The notes under the pieces are model-generated. The model made no database searches. It was not told the DNA's origin and saw nothing but the letters and a program-made list of their open reading frames with translations. Shown here in pieces: positions 1 to 8,514 of a stretch of 64,000 nucleotides of DNA; the first letter of the stretch is position 1; every line of letters begins with the position of its first letter. A program made the translations under genes and the position numbers. The stretch is from CAZJHD01 sp964545855 (GTDB lineage Bacteria; Planctomycetota; UBA1135; JACQFD01). The DNA lies in assembly GCA_964545855.1 (NCBI GenBank), contig CAZJHD010000018.1:1-64000 (forward strand). The letters run 5' to 3'.

Positions 1-1
1 G

Positions 2-268
2 GCGGCGATCGATCTCTTCAAGATGGCGAACCAGGGACGCATTCCCGAGAGCCTCGAGCGCCTCGTGGAGAAGGACGACACCGGCGAGTCGTACCTGAAG
101 CAGGACACGACCCCGCGCGATCCCTGGAACAACGAGTACTACTACTTCCCGAGCCAGGTGGGCGGCACCCAGTACGAGCTCGGCTCCTACGGCTCCGACG
201 GATCCCAGGGCGGCGAGGGCGAGGCCGAGGACATCGATCTGAAGAGCCTCCGCGGCAAGTCGAAGTAG
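2..268 (+). CDS. gspG: Type II secretion major pseudopilin GspG, C-terminal part (5' truncated)
   Basis: GspG is the major pseudopilin that polymerises into the periplasmic pseudopilus of the type II secretion system. The reading frame is open from the window edge, so the prepilin peptidase site and most of the N-terminal helix lie outside. The visible part has the helix end (AAIDLFKMANQGR), then DPWNNEYYYF and YELGSYGSDGSQGGEGEAED. This matches the GspG calcium-binding C-terminus, usually DPWGNPYQY and SYGADGxxGGEGxxADI. It is followed 10 bases later by the gspH-like gene, so gspG-H-I-J read as one operon. The assignment is firm; only length and start are unknown. Confidence 0.93.
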   Translation, partial: AAIDLFKMANQGRIPESLERLVEKDDTGESYLKQDTTPRDPWNNEYYYFPSQVGGTQYELGSYGSDGSQGGEGEAEDIDLKSLRGKSK

Positions 269-278
269 CGAGGATGCC

Positions 279-887
279 TTGACACGGGGCGCGAGCGATC
301 CGACTCGACCGACGATCCGATCGGCCGCCGCTCGTGACGGCGCCCGCCCGGCCGAGCAGCGATTCGGATTCACGCTCGTCGAGCTGCTCCTGGTGGTCGC
401 CATCATGATGCTCGCCGCGGCCGCCGTCGCGACGAACATCGACACGCTCCTGCCCTCGACGCGGATCGAGGCCAGCGCCCGGATCCTCGCCGCGGACATC
501 GCATCGGCACGGGCGAGCGCGGTCGCCCAGGGGCTCCCCTACCGCATCGACTACGACATCGACGAGTCGCGGTACCGCATCGCAACGCCGTTCAAGGACG
601 GCGGCGGGATCGCCACGGAGGAGGAGGATCGCGTCACGACGGAGTGGAAGCCATTCCCCGAGAACGTCGTGCTCCGCGAGATCCTCGTGGGGAACCAGAC
701 GATTCGCTCCGGGTCCTACCGGATCGAGATGAAGCCCAACGGCAACACGATGGAGCACGTCGTGCACCTCGAGCGGCCGCTCCCTCCCGGCAACTTCTAT
801 CTCGTCGTGCAGGGGCTCACGGGATACGTCCAGTTCTTCAGCGGCGATTGGCGGCCCGAGATCGTCTCGGAGTCCGACTTCCGATGA
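279..887 (+). CDS. gspH: Type II secretion minor pseudopilin, GspH-like
   Basis: A 202-residue pseudopilin. Residues 29-48 carry the prepilin signature (RFGFTLVELLLVV): a Gly-Phe cleavage site, Glu at +5 and a hydrophobic helix. The rest is a beta-rich globular domain ending in EIVSESDFR. Position after gspG and before gspI supports GspH. The start is TTG at 279 with GAGGA just upstream; no ATG or GTG lies in frame before the prepilin motif. The leader before the cleavage site is unusually long, about 29 residues, so a shorter internal start is possible. The last bases overlap the gspI start (ATGA), which suggests translational coupling. Confidence 0.85.
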   Translation: MTRGASDPTRPTIRSAAARDGARPAEQRFGFTLVELLLVVAIMMLAAAAVATNIDTLLPSTRIEASARILAADIASARASAVAQGLPYRIDYDIDESRYRIATPFKDGGGIATEEEDRVTTEWKPFPENVVLREILVGNQTIRSGSYRIEMKPNGNTMEHVVHLERPLPPGNFYLVVQGLTGYVQFFSGDWRPEIVSESDFR

Positions 888-1642
888 TGCAACGACCGAT
901 CGATCGTTCTTCCCTGCACCGAACGGCGACGCCCGCCGGACAGACCTCCGCCTCCGCTCGAGGGCTCTCGCTCGTGGAGGTGATGATCGCCATCGCGCTC
1001 CTCTCCTTCGCGTTGATCACGCTGATCTCGAAGGTCCACGGCTGCACGGACACGGCGCGCGTGACCGAGTACCAGAACGCCGCGCGGGAGTTCGCGAAGG
1101 AGCTGATGGCCGAGATCGAGGCGGGCACCATCGACGGGCTCTTCGATGGCCACTCGGGCGACTTCTCGGACCGCGGCTACCCCCACTTGAAGTTCGTGGT
1201 CGGTCTCGGGGAGAGCTCCGGAGTCGCGACGCCGGGGTTGGACCCGACCGTCTCGGGGAACCAGACCGCTCTCTACGAAGTGCCGCGGGATCCCTGGGAG
1301 GTCGACCCGGCGCTCGATCCGACCGCCGAGGACACGACGGAGGAGCCCTACACGCGCGTGCGGATCGTCGTGCAGTACCCGACGGCGAACGACGACATCA
1401 CCGGAGTCTTCACCCTCGAGCGCATGGTCCCGACGGAGAACTCGAAGGGCTCCCGCGGGCTCGATGAGAAGAAGGAGCGCGACGCCGAGAGGGCGCTGCG
1501 GGAGTCGACGGGCAATGCGTCGCCCGGTGCCTCCTCGGCCGGTGGCACTGGATCCGGCGGCGGCGGAGGAGGAGGGAGCAAGGGCCCCAAGGCGGGCTCG
1601 AGCGTCTCGTCCGCGGCGAGATCCCCGGGCAGAGGCCTCTGA
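884..1642 (+). CDS. gspI: Type II secretion minor pseudopilin, GspI-like, with Gly/Ser-rich tail
   Basis: A 252-residue protein with a prepilin motif (ARGLSLVEVMIAIALLSFALITLIS) near residues 26-50, followed by a globular domain. GspI normally starts the pseudopilus tip with GspJ and GspK; gene order fits. Two ATG codons lie in tandem (884 and 887); the first overlaps the gspH stop. The last 60 residues are odd: a charged stretch, then a low-complexity Gly/Ser/Ala/Lys segment with eight consecutive glycines. Typical GspI is about 120 residues, so this is roughly twice the usual length. The tail is absent from classical GspI and its role is unknown. Confidence 0.82.
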   Translation: MMQRPIDRSSLHRTATPAGQTSASARGLSLVEVMIAIALLSFALITLISKVHGCTDTARVTEYQNAAREFAKELMAEIEAGTIDGLFDGHSGDFSDRGYPHLKFVVGLGESSGVATPGLDPTVSGNQTALYEVPRDPWEVDPALDPTAEDTTEEPYTRVRIVVQYPTANDDITGVFTLERMVPTENSKGSRGLDEKKERDAERALRESTGNASPGASSAGGTGSGGGGGGGSKGPKAGSSVSSAARSPGRGL

Positions 1643-2607
1643 TGATCGACTCGAACGCATTCCTCCTCGAAGCCCGTGCGCGCCGCGCGGCGCGCACGGC
1701 CGGCTTCACCCTCGTGGAGATGCTCGTCGCGCTCCTCCTCACGGCGATGGTGATGACGAGCGTCTTCGGCGTCCTCCATGACGCGATGACGGCGCGCGAC
1801 AAGGTCCACAACCTCTCGCAGCTCCAGCGCACGGGCCCGCTCATCCTCGATCTGATCGAGTCCGACCTGCGTTCCCTCGCCGGATTCAACGTGGCGGGCC
1901 GCAAGGTCTTCCAGGGACGAAACCTCTCTCTCGGCGGAGCCGACGCCGACGCCTTCGACTTCATCACGCAGCGGCTCGCCACCGTGGAGACTCCCAAGGA
2001 CGACCGGATCCTCGGCGACGCCGCCCTCTTCGTGCGCGCGCCTCTCTGCGAGGTCGGCTATCGGCTGAGGCAGAATCCGCGCGAGCCGAGCTTCCTCGAG
2101 CTCTGGCGCCGCGAGTCGCCGCTCGTCGACGACGATCCCTTCACCGGCGGCACGTACACGAAGGTCTACGACAAGATCACCAACTTCAACGTCAGCTACT
2201 TCGAGGAGGCCGGGGTCCAGGCGCGTCCCGAGGACACCTGGGCCGTCGCCGAGAAGGAGATGCTCCCGCAGCGGCTCCAGATCGATCTGGAGCTCGAGAT
2301 CGAGCCGCGCGTCGAGGCGACGGACCGTCCGCTCGACTTCACGCGGCGGCGCAGCTTCCGCCGGATCTACAACCTCGACCCGGATCTCAACCGGATCCTC
2401 CTCGCCAACCTCCGGCCGCGCGTGCCCGACGTGCCGAAGGCGGACGAGTCCGCCGCCGCGCCGGGCGCGGCCGGAAACCAGGGAAAGGGCGGTAAGGGCG
2501 GCGGCGGGCCAGGAAGCGGCGCACCGAAACAGAACACACCGGACAGCGGCGCCCCGATTCCGTTCAACAACCAGAGCGCCAATCCGCCGTCACCCTTCGG
2601 CGGCTGA
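1642..2607 (+). CDS. gspJ: Type II secretion minor pseudopilin, GspJ-like, with Gly/Pro-rich tail
   Basis: A 321-residue protein whose ATG overlaps the last base of the gspI stop (TGATG). Residues 19-45 contain the prepilin motif (TAGFTLVEMLVALLLTAMVM). A long globular domain follows (about 60-270), with features of GspJ such as an RLQIDLELEIEP strand and a paired region near the end. Residues 275-321 form a low-complexity Gly/Lys/Pro/Asn tail like that of the preceding pseudopilin. GspJ is usually about 200 residues, so this form is enlarged. No gspK follows; the operon ends here against the convergent serS gene. Confidence 0.82.
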   Translation: MIDSNAFLLEARARRAARTAGFTLVEMLVALLLTAMVMTSVFGVLHDAMTARDKVHNLSQLQRTGPLILDLIESDLRSLAGFNVAGRKVFQGRNLSLGGADADAFDFITQRLATVETPKDDRILGDAALFVRAPLCEVGYRLRQNPREPSFLELWRRESPLVDDDPFTGGTYTKVYDKITNFNVSYFEEAGVQARPEDTWAVAEKEMLPQRLQIDLELEIEPRVEATDRPLDFTRRRSFRRIYNLDPDLNRILLANLRPRVPDVPKADESAAAPGAAGNQGKGGKGGGGPGSGAPKQNTPDSGAPIPFNNQSANPPSPFGG

Positions 2608-2640
2608 TCGGGAGAGGCGGCCGGAGGAAGGCCGAACCTG

Positions 2641-2670
2641 ATTCCGCGCGGCGCGGGCGCGCCGCCGAAT
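2641..2670. terminator. Palindromic hairpin between convergent gspJ and serS
   Basis: The 30 bases form an imperfect palindrome (ATTCCGCGCGGCGC pairing with GCGCGCCGCCGAAT) that begins 33 bases after the gspJ stop and reaches the serS stop. Position between convergent genes and the strong GC stem suggest a bidirectional terminator. There is no T-run, so it may act with Rho or only as an mRNA 3' stabiliser. Confidence 0.5.
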
Positions 2671-3941
2671 CACCCGATCCGGTCCTTGCCGAAGTAGGGA
2701 ACGAGCGCCGCCGGGATCCGGATCGAGCCATCGGCCTGCTGGTGGTTCTCGACGAGCGCGATCAGGATGCGCGGCGAGGCGACAACGGTGTTGTTCAGCG
2801 TGTGGCAGAAGCGGGGCGATCCGCCGCCCGGCGGCCGGTAGCGGAGACCGAGTCGCCTCGCCTGGAAGTCGTGGAACCGCGAGGCGCTGTGCGTCTCGCC
2901 GTAGCCGCCGCGCGCCGGCATCCACGCTTCGAGATCGAACTTCTCCACCTGCGCCGCGCCGAGGTCGCCCGTGCAGATGTGCAGGACGCGGTAGGGAATC
3001 TCCAGCGCGCGGAGGATCTGCTCGGAGTTCTCGAGAATCTCCGCGTGGTGCCGGCGGCTCTCCTCGTCGTCCGCCCGTCCGACGATCACCTGCTCGACCT
3101 TCTGGAATTGATGCACCCGATAGATCCCGGCGGTGTCGCGGCCGTAGGTGCCCGCTTCGCGTCGGAAGCAGGTGCTCCAGGCGACGTACTTCCGCGGAAG
3201 GTCGGCCTCCTCCAGGATCTCGCCCGAGTGGAAGGAGGTGAGCGGCACCTCGGAGGTCCCGATCAGGAAGAGGTCGTCGTCCTTGCATCCGTAGGCCTGC
3301 TCCTCGCCTCCCGGGAAGTAGGCCGTCCCCTCCATGGCATCGCGCCGGACCAGGAGCGGAACGCCGAACGGGATGAAGCCACGGGCGATCATGTGGTCGA
3401 GCGCGAAGCGCATCACCGCGATCTCGAGGAGCACGCCATCGCCGCGGAGGAAGTAGTTGCGGCTGCCGCTCAAGCGCGCGCCCCGTTCGATGTCGAGCAT
3501 GCCGTGGCCCGTCAGGATCTCGGCGTGGTCCTTCGGCGCGAAGCCGAGCTTCACCGGCTCCCCGTGTCGTCGCAGCTCGACGTTGCCACTCTCGTCGGGC
3601 CCGTCGGGCACCTCCGGCGCCGGGACCTGGGGAATGCGCAGGCTCCGGACGCGGATCTCGGCGGCGAGCTCGCGCTCGGACGACTCGAGCGTCTTGATCC
3701 GCTCCTTGAGCTCCTTCAGTCCGTCGAGGAACGCCGGCCGCTCCGCCGCCGCCACCTTCGCCACCTCCTTCGAACGCCGATTCTGCTCGGCCCGGAGCTC
3801 GTCGGCCTCGCGCTGGACTCCGCGCGCCTTCGCGTCGAGCGCGAGCAGCTCGTCGAGGATCGTCGCGACGTCGATGCGCTTGCGGGCGGCACCCGCGCGG
3901 ACGGCTTCGGGGTTCTCGCGGATGAACTTGAGGTCGAGCAT
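2670..3941 (-). CDS. serS: Seryl-tRNA synthetase
   Basis: A 423-residue class II aminoacyl-tRNA synthetase that charges tRNA-Ser in the cytoplasm. The N-terminus (MLDLKFIRENPEAVRAG) is the standard SerRS start, followed by the long antiparallel coiled-coil arm (about 25-100) that contacts the tRNA long variable arm. Class II motifs are visible: motif 2 around TCFRREAGTYGRDTAGIYRVHQF and motif 3 near the C-terminus (FCHTLNNTVVASPRILIALVENHQ). Length matches the family. It lies 112 bases downstream of the secreted-protein gene on the same strand and ends at the shared hairpin with gspJ. Confidence 0.97.
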   Translation of the reverse strand: MLDLKFIRENPEAVRAGAARKRIDVATILDELLALDAKARGVQREADELRAEQNRRSKEVAKVAAAERPAFLDGLKELKERIKTLESSERELAAEIRVRSLRIPQVPAPEVPDGPDESGNVELRRHGEPVKLGFAPKDHAEILTGHGMLDIERGARLSGSRNYFLRGDGVLLEIAVMRFALDHMIARGFIPFGVPLLVRRDAMEGTAYFPGGEEQAYGCKDDDLFLIGTSEVPLTSFHSGEILEEADLPRKYVAWSTCFRREAGTYGRDTAGIYRVHQFQKVEQVIVGRADDEESRRHHAEILENSEQILRALEIPYRVLHICTGDLGAAQVEKFDLEAWMPARGGYGETHSASRFHDFQARRLGLRYRPPGGGSPRFCHTLNNTVVASPRILIALVENHQQADGSIRIPAALVPYFGKDRIG

Positions 3942-4053
3942 GCGTGGGCCGCGTTCGATGGGCGCGGTGGGGACGGCGGAAGGAGACGGCGGGAGCCGGA
4001 GCCGGGACTCCGACTTCGCGGGACGCGAGCGCGGCCGACGGCGTCGGCGCGTG

Positions 4054-6123
4054 CTACCGCGAAGCCTCCGACTCGATCTTCCCGAACCACTTGTGGTCGT
4101 CGACGAGCCGAATCTCCATGGCCGCCGGATCGGGCTTCTTCTCCGCGAAGTCGGCGGGCCACCACAGATCGCCGATGGGCGTCGTGTTGGTGAGCTCGAG
4201 CTTCTTCATGGATCCGAGCTTGTCCCAGTTGCGGCTTCCCGGCTTGCGAACCTGCACCTCGGGCCGCGGGATGTGATCGGAGAGGAGCACGTAGCGCTCC
4301 CCGTGTCCGCCGCGGATCTCCACGCTCTTCCCCGCGATGCGCACCTCTTGACCGTCCTGGGACGCCTTGAAGGCGAACTGGAACGGCGCGCCGAGCGTGA
4401 GGGTCTCCGTCCCACCCGCGGCCAGCTTGATCTTCGCCGGCTCGCCCATGGGAATGATCACGTACTTCTGGGTCTGCTTCCCCTTCCCCGTCCGCCAGAG
4501 GCCGTAGAAGAACTCGTAGTCGCCGGCCGGCACCTCGAGTCCGCGGGCGCCGGTCGCCGCGAGATCGAAGTACGCGCCCGCGAACTCTCCGACTTCTCGC
4601 ACGATCACGAACGAGGGCGAGACGTCGCTCGGCCCCTTCCAGACGAACTTCAGCTTGCCCGTGGGGACCACGGCTTGGCGCGCGAGGAACTTCTGCCCCA
4701 GGCCGTCGCTGTCGCTCTTGAGCCGATACCAGTCCTTCCCGAACTTCACGTAGGACGAGAAAGGCACCGCGCGTTTCCCGGACCCGATCAGCATCGTGTC
4801 CATCAGGGGAAGCCCGCCCTCCATCCGCCCCGCGTAGTCCCTGAGGACGAGGGGCTCGGTGCCGTAGCGACCATCGCCGTTGTCGTCGAGGAGACGCACC
4901 TTCTGGCGCGCGAGGTCCGCGACGCGCGACGCCGCCGGCGCGTAGCGGAGGATCGCCCGTGTGTCGTTGGGCGCGGCGTTCACCGACTCGCCCTGCGCCG
5001 GCTCCCGGTCGCTCGGCATGGCGGCGCAGAATGCGTAGTCGACCCCGCCACTCAGGGGGACCTTGAACGTGAACGTATAGGGCCTGCCGAGCTTCAGCTC
5101 GACGAGGTTCTTGTCTCCGGGGTCGAAGAGGAACTTCGCCACCGACTCGCGAACGAACTTCGCCTCCGTCGCGAAGAACTGCACGCCCCCCGAGACGTTC
5201 TCCTTCCCCTCGATTCCCACGCCGAGCCAATCCATGTAGTTCTCGTCGCAGGTGTAGTTGGGTCGCTCGATCTCCCCAGGCGGCGTCTCGATGAACTTGG
5301 TCGTGTTCGAGATCCACTTGGATCCGGGAGCGAAGCCTCCGCCCGACGACTCCGGCAGGTCGGCCGAGGGCTCCTTGCGCGCACCACCCGATCCGGACGA
5401 CGGCGGTAGCCCCTTCTTCACGCGGTTCTCGAGGTCGTCGACCTTGGTGTAGAGCCCCTCGTAGAACGAGTCGCGGAAGTCCAGGTCGACGCGGAGCTGG
5501 AGAGCCTTCTTGTAGTAGTCGAGCGCCTTCGCCATGTCGGCGCCCTTGGAGCGGAAGGCCGGATCGCTCGCTCGCGCGGCCCAGTTCCAGCAGTACACGG
5601 CGAGGTGGCGGTCTCCCATGATCACGAGGATCCCGGCCAGATCGACGGACTCCGCCACCATGGGGTCGTAGGCGTCCGCCTCGAGCTCCCCCTTCGCGAG
5701 CTTCGCGTCGAGCGCGAGGAGCTTGTTCCACCGCGAGAGCGCTCCCCGGCGATCGTTCCACTGCCCTCGATCGAGGATGCGGAGGTCCTCGTAGTAGTTG
5801 TCGAGGAACTTGTTGTTGAAGGCCTCGGACCACGCCTTCACGAGCTTCTCGATCTTGTCGGCTCGGTCGACGTTTGCGGGATCGACGCTCAGACCCTCCA
5901 CCTGCTGCGTGAGAGCCCAGGTCGCTCCCTCGGGGTCCTTTCGCACGAGGCTCGCCAGCATCCGCAGGTCCCCATCGGCGACCGCGGCCGTGAACTTCTG
6001 CCAGAACGCATCCGGGTTCTGGAGGACCGCGGCCCGCGCCGGCGCCGCGGCGCCAGCGGCGAGGGCGAACGAGCACGCGAGGGCGGCGAGCGCGGTGAGA
6101 AGAACTCGATTCGAGGCGAGCAT
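4054..6123 (-). CDS. Secreted protein of unknown function with helical-repeat N-terminal half
   Basis: I do not recognise this 689-residue protein. The chosen ATG at 6123 gives a clear signal peptide (residues 1-31, ending APARA) and has GAGGA 6-10 bases upstream; the frame is open further up, but without a signal sequence. Residues 35-245 are helical and resemble TPR-type packing (repeated KALDYYKKALQL, NKLLALDAKLA). A Ser/Gly/Pro linker spans about 248-275. Residues 280-689 look beta-rich, with repeated FAFK/FTFKVPL and GKDWYRLKSD strands and a DDNGDGRYG segment that resembles a dockerin or EF-hand calcium loop. It is probably periplasmic or surface-exposed. It sits upstream of serS under its own -10 box. 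Confidence 0.72.
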   Translation of the reverse strand: MLASNRVLLTALAALACSFALAAGAAAPARAAVLQNPDAFWQKFTAAVADGDLRMLASLVRKDPEGATWALTQQVEGLSVDPANVDRADKIEKLVKAWSEAFNNKFLDNYYEDLRILDRGQWNDRRGALSRWNKLLALDAKLAKGELEADAYDPMVAESVDLAGILVIMGDRHLAVYCWNWAARASDPAFRSKGADMAKALDYYKKALQLRVDLDFRDSFYEGLYTKVDDLENRVKKGLPPSSGSGGARKEPSADLPESSGGGFAPGSKWISNTTKFIETPPGEIERPNYTCDENYMDWLGVGIEGKENVSGGVQFFATEAKFVRESVAKFLFDPGDKNLVELKLGRPYTFTFKVPLSGGVDYAFCAAMPSDREPAQGESVNAAPNDTRAILRYAPAASRVADLARQKVRLLDDNGDGRYGTEPLVLRDYAGRMEGGLPLMDTMLIGSGKRAVPFSSYVKFGKDWYRLKSDSDGLGQKFLARQAVVPTGKLKFVWKGPSDVSPSFVIVREVGEFAGAYFDLAATGARGLEVPAGDYEFFYGLWRTGKGKQTQKYVIIPMGEPAKIKLAAGGTETLTLGAPFQFAFKASQDGQEVRIAGKSVEIRGGHGERYVLLSDHIPRPEVQVRKPGSRNWDKLGSMKKLELTNTTPIGDLWWPADFAEKKPDPAAMEIRLVDDHKWFGKIESEASR

Positions 6124-6174
6124 GGAGTTTCCTCGACGGGAGCGAATCCGCAGCGCGGAGTGAGAGAGGCCGAG

Positions 6175-6180
6175 AGTGTA
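6175..6180 (-). promoter_or_regulatory. Candidate -10 box for the secreted-protein gene
   Basis: TACACT on the minus strand, 52 bases before the chosen ATG at 6123. Its distance from the start matches the TAGACT boxes upstream of sucC, icd, mdh and rpmH. No convincing -35 hexamer is seen. Confidence 0.4.
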
Positions 6181-6252
6181 ACGCCTTCCGCATGGGCTCC
6201 GCTCCCGGCGGAGGCACGAGGACACCCCGCTCCCTCGGTCGGGCCGCGGCCG

Positions 6253-6415
6253 AGCAGCCTGCGGCAAAAGTGCTCCGCGGAGCGAGCGCGAGGAATCGGC
6301 GATCGGCGCGAGGCGCGCGCCGCAGACGTAGCAAGCGGCTACGGAGAGGACGCGCAACGACGCGCCGGGCGGCGAGGCCCGCGCGCAGCTCGGAGGACTT
6401 CTGCCACAGGCTGCT
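6253..6415. repeat. Dispersed intergenic repeat, full copy A (163 bp, inverted ends)
   Basis: This element fills most of the 297-base gap between the secreted-protein gene and the rhomboid stop. Its ends are inverted repeats: 6253-6277 (AGCAGCCTGCGGCAAAAGTG...) and the reverse complement of 6391-6415 (AGCAGCCTGTGGCAGAAGTC...) agree at 22 of 25 positions. A smaller hairpin (CGTAGC/GCTACG) lies near the middle. The copy at 34614-34778 has nearly the same length, and 37 of its first 46 positions agree with no gap. There is no ORF or transposase inside. It may be a REP/MITE-like element or a structured RNA. Confidence 0.7.
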
Positions 6416-6420
6416 AAGCG

Positions 6421-7326
6421 TCAGCCGTCCCGAGGGCCGCGCGCCGACGATCCCGCATGCCTGCGCTTCGTCGGCGGGCGCGTCGAACGTTGCCCTTCCT
6501 GGGCCGAGTTCGACACCTTCTCGAGGAAACGTCGCTCCGACCGAGACAGCGACGCGATGCCCTTCTCGTGGATCTTCTCGAGGATCGCATCGAGGCGCTC
6601 CGCTCTCTCTCGCACGCGCCGAGCCCGGTAGCGCGCGAGCGCCTCTCGTCCCCGGTCGAGGAGCCGCGACCCCGAGCCGTCCGGGTCGTCCCGCACGCCC
6701 CGCAGGGCGATGCCGAGGCCCGTGACGGCCCCACCCAGATGGGCCACGTGGGAGACGGGATCGAGGCCCGTCCCGAGCCGCAGCGTCTGCGCGAAGAGGA
6801 TCAGGTTCACGCCCACGTACACGGCCGCGAAGACCCAGAGCGGGATGCGGAAGATGAGCTCCAGGTGGGGCGCGCAGATCGCCGCCGCCACGAGCAGCGC
6901 GAAAACTCCGCCCGAGGCGCCGACGAGCACGATGGAGCTGTCCTCGAGCCACGCCATCGCCGAGTAGGCGAGACCGCCGCAGGCGATGCCGAGCACGAAG
7001 GTGAGCACCATGGTGCGCGGCCCGCGCTCGTTCGCGAACACGCCGCCGAAGATGAAGACACCGAGGGCGTTCCAGGTGACGTGGAACGGGTCCGCGACGG
7101 CGTGGACGAGCCCGTAGCCGAAGAGCTGCACGGGGAACGCCCAGTGGAGCGGGACGGCTCGGAGCCCGAGCCAGCCGCCGATCACGTCGCGCCCGAAGAC
7201 GAGGAAGGGCACGAGCTGGAGCAGGTACGCGCAGCCCAGCACGGCCGCGATCTGCGCGTGACGGGAGAGGGCCCCGAATCGGAATCGGGGGCTGCGCGGC
7301 GCCTCGTCTTGGTACCAGGGTCTCAA
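6421..7326 (-). CDS. Rhomboid family intramembrane serine protease with DUF6576-like tail
   Basis: A 301-residue polytopic membrane protein with six or so hydrophobic segments between residues 25 and 205. Rhomboid catalytic features are present: HVTWN at 82-86 (structural His and Asn), the GASG motif at 136-139 with Ser138 as nucleophile, and His196 in VAHLGG as general base. The cytoplasmic C-terminal segment (LDAILEKIHEKGIASLSRSERRFLEKVS) is the short helix pair often found on bacterial rhomboids (DUF6576). The start is TTG at 7326; no ATG or GTG fits better. It follows ccsA by 75 bases on the same strand. Substrates cannot be inferred. Confidence 0.9.
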   Translation of the reverse strand: MRPWYQDEAPRSPRFRFGALSRHAQIAAVLGCAYLLQLVPFLVFGRDVIGGWLGLRAVPLHWAFPVQLFGYGLVHAVADPFHVTWNALGVFIFGGVFANERGPRTMVLTFVLGIACGGLAYSAMAWLEDSSIVLVGASGGVFALLVAAAICAPHLELIFRIPLWVFAAVYVGVNLILFAQTLRLGTGLDPVSHVAHLGGAVTGLGIALRGVRDDPDGSGSRLLDRGREALARYRARRVRERAERLDAILEKIHEKGIASLSRSERRFLEKVSNSAQEGQRSTRPPTKRRHAGSSARGPRDG

Positions 7327-7401
7327 GGCCGGTCATCCCATCCATCGACCAGCGCCGGCCCGGTGGCGATGTGCATTTCTCGCCACGGCCACGCCTCCGG
7401 C

Positions 7402-8514
7402 TCAGCGCGCCTCGATCGGCGCCGCGGGCGCTCCCGAAAGCTCCGTGCCCTCGCGCGAGATCCCGTCGGTGTACTTGTGGAGGGAGTCCTGGGACGCCGG
7501 CAGGTAGCCGAAGAGCTGGTAGGTCACGAGGATCGAGATGGCCCCCGCGAAGATCACCCAGAGCCCTCGCTCGCCGCGCCATCCGGCGACCAGCCGGAGA
7601 TGCACGTAGACGACGTAGACGAGCCAGGAGATGAGGGCGGAGGTCTCCTTCGAGTCCCAGCCCCAGTAGAGCGCCCAGGCCTCCTGCGCCCAGAAGCCTC
7701 CCATCATCAGACCCGCCGTGAGGAACGGGAATCCGACGCTGAAGATCGCGAAGGAGAACTTGTCGAATCCTCCGATCCACGAATCGAGGCCCGCGAGCTT
7801 GCCTCGCCGCGCCAGCACCAGCGCGAGGCCCGCCACGGGCACGAAGATCGCGATGTTCACCACCTGCGCGAAGGGCGGCAGGAACACGAAACCGAGGAAG
7901 CAGGCGATCGCCGGCAGCGTCATCGGCTTCGCGAGACCGGGTCCGCCGGCGAGCTGCCGGATGAGCTTCAGCGTGAAGTAGAGGAGCGCCGCCACGTAGG
8001 CGATCGAGAGCGTCACGTAGGAGAGCAGCAGCGCCGAGACGTGGGGCGCCATCCAGTAGGACTGGAGCGCCGGCGGAAGCGTCCGCGGCCCCTTCTCCTG
8101 CGTGTTCGCGTAGGCGATCAGGAAGAACTCCCCCGCCATCACGATGGCGAGGAAGAGGTCCGACACACCGCGCACGACGCCACGCGACCGGTAGAGACCG
8201 AGCACGAGGTAGAGCACTCCGAACGACAGGAACAGCGCCGTCGCCGTCGTCGTGAGCGCCTCGAACATCGTCTGGACGGGGAAGTGGTTCACCTCGATGC
8301 CCCGCAGCACGAGGCCCGCGAGCGACGAAGCGAGACCCGCGATGAAGACGCAGAGCGAGGTGCCTGACACGTAGCGGCTGAGTCGCTCGAGCGTCGATCC
8401 CTCTCGTGCCACGAAGTGGCCCACGGCCGACAGGAGGGCCAGGCCGGCGGCCGCTGCGGCGGCGAGCTGGCTCGCGCCGAGGAACTGGAACGACAGGTCG
8501 ACGGTGAACGTCAC
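7402..8514 (-). CDS. ccsA: Cytochrome c biogenesis protein CcsA (heme exporter/lyase subunit)
   Basis: A 370-residue integral membrane protein of the system II cytochrome c maturation pathway. With ResB it exports heme and attaches it to apocytochrome c outside the cytoplasmic membrane. The tryptophan-rich heme-binding signature is clear (LYWGWDSKETSALISWLVY), with conserved histidines nearby in the flanking helices. About eight membrane segments are visible. Start is GTG at 8514, overlapping the resB stop (GTGA), so the pair is translationally coupled. Length and order resB-ccsA match the usual gene pair. Confidence 0.95.
   Translation of the reverse strand: MTFTVDLSFQFLGASQLAAAAAAGLALLSAVGHFVAREGSTLERLSRYVSGTSLCVFIAGLASSLAGLVLRGIEVNHFPVQTMFEALTTTATALFLSFGVLYLVLGLYRSRGVVRGVSDLFLAIVMAGEFFLIAYANTQEKGPRTLPPALQSYWMAPHVSALLLSYVTLSIAYVAALLYFTLKLIRQLAGGPGLAKPMTLPAIACFLGFVFLPPFAQVVNIAIFVPVAGLALVLARRGKLAGLDSWIGGFDKFSFAIFSVGFPFLTAGLMMGGFWAQEAWALYWGWDSKETSALISWLVYVVYVHLRLVAGWRGERGLWVIFAGAISILVTYQLFGYLPASQDSLHKYTDGISREGTELSGAPAAPIEAR

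Noticed and set aside
6253..6415. Insertion sequence because of the terminal inverted repeats
   Set aside because: The element is only 163 bp with no transposase ORF and no clear target-site duplication; a MITE/REP-like or RNA element fits better.
3716..7780. A 1354-codon minus-strand open frame across several genes
   Set aside because: It runs in the wrong frame through serS, the secreted-protein gene, the rhomboid gene and the ccsA end, and has Arg/Pro-rich composition with no family features.
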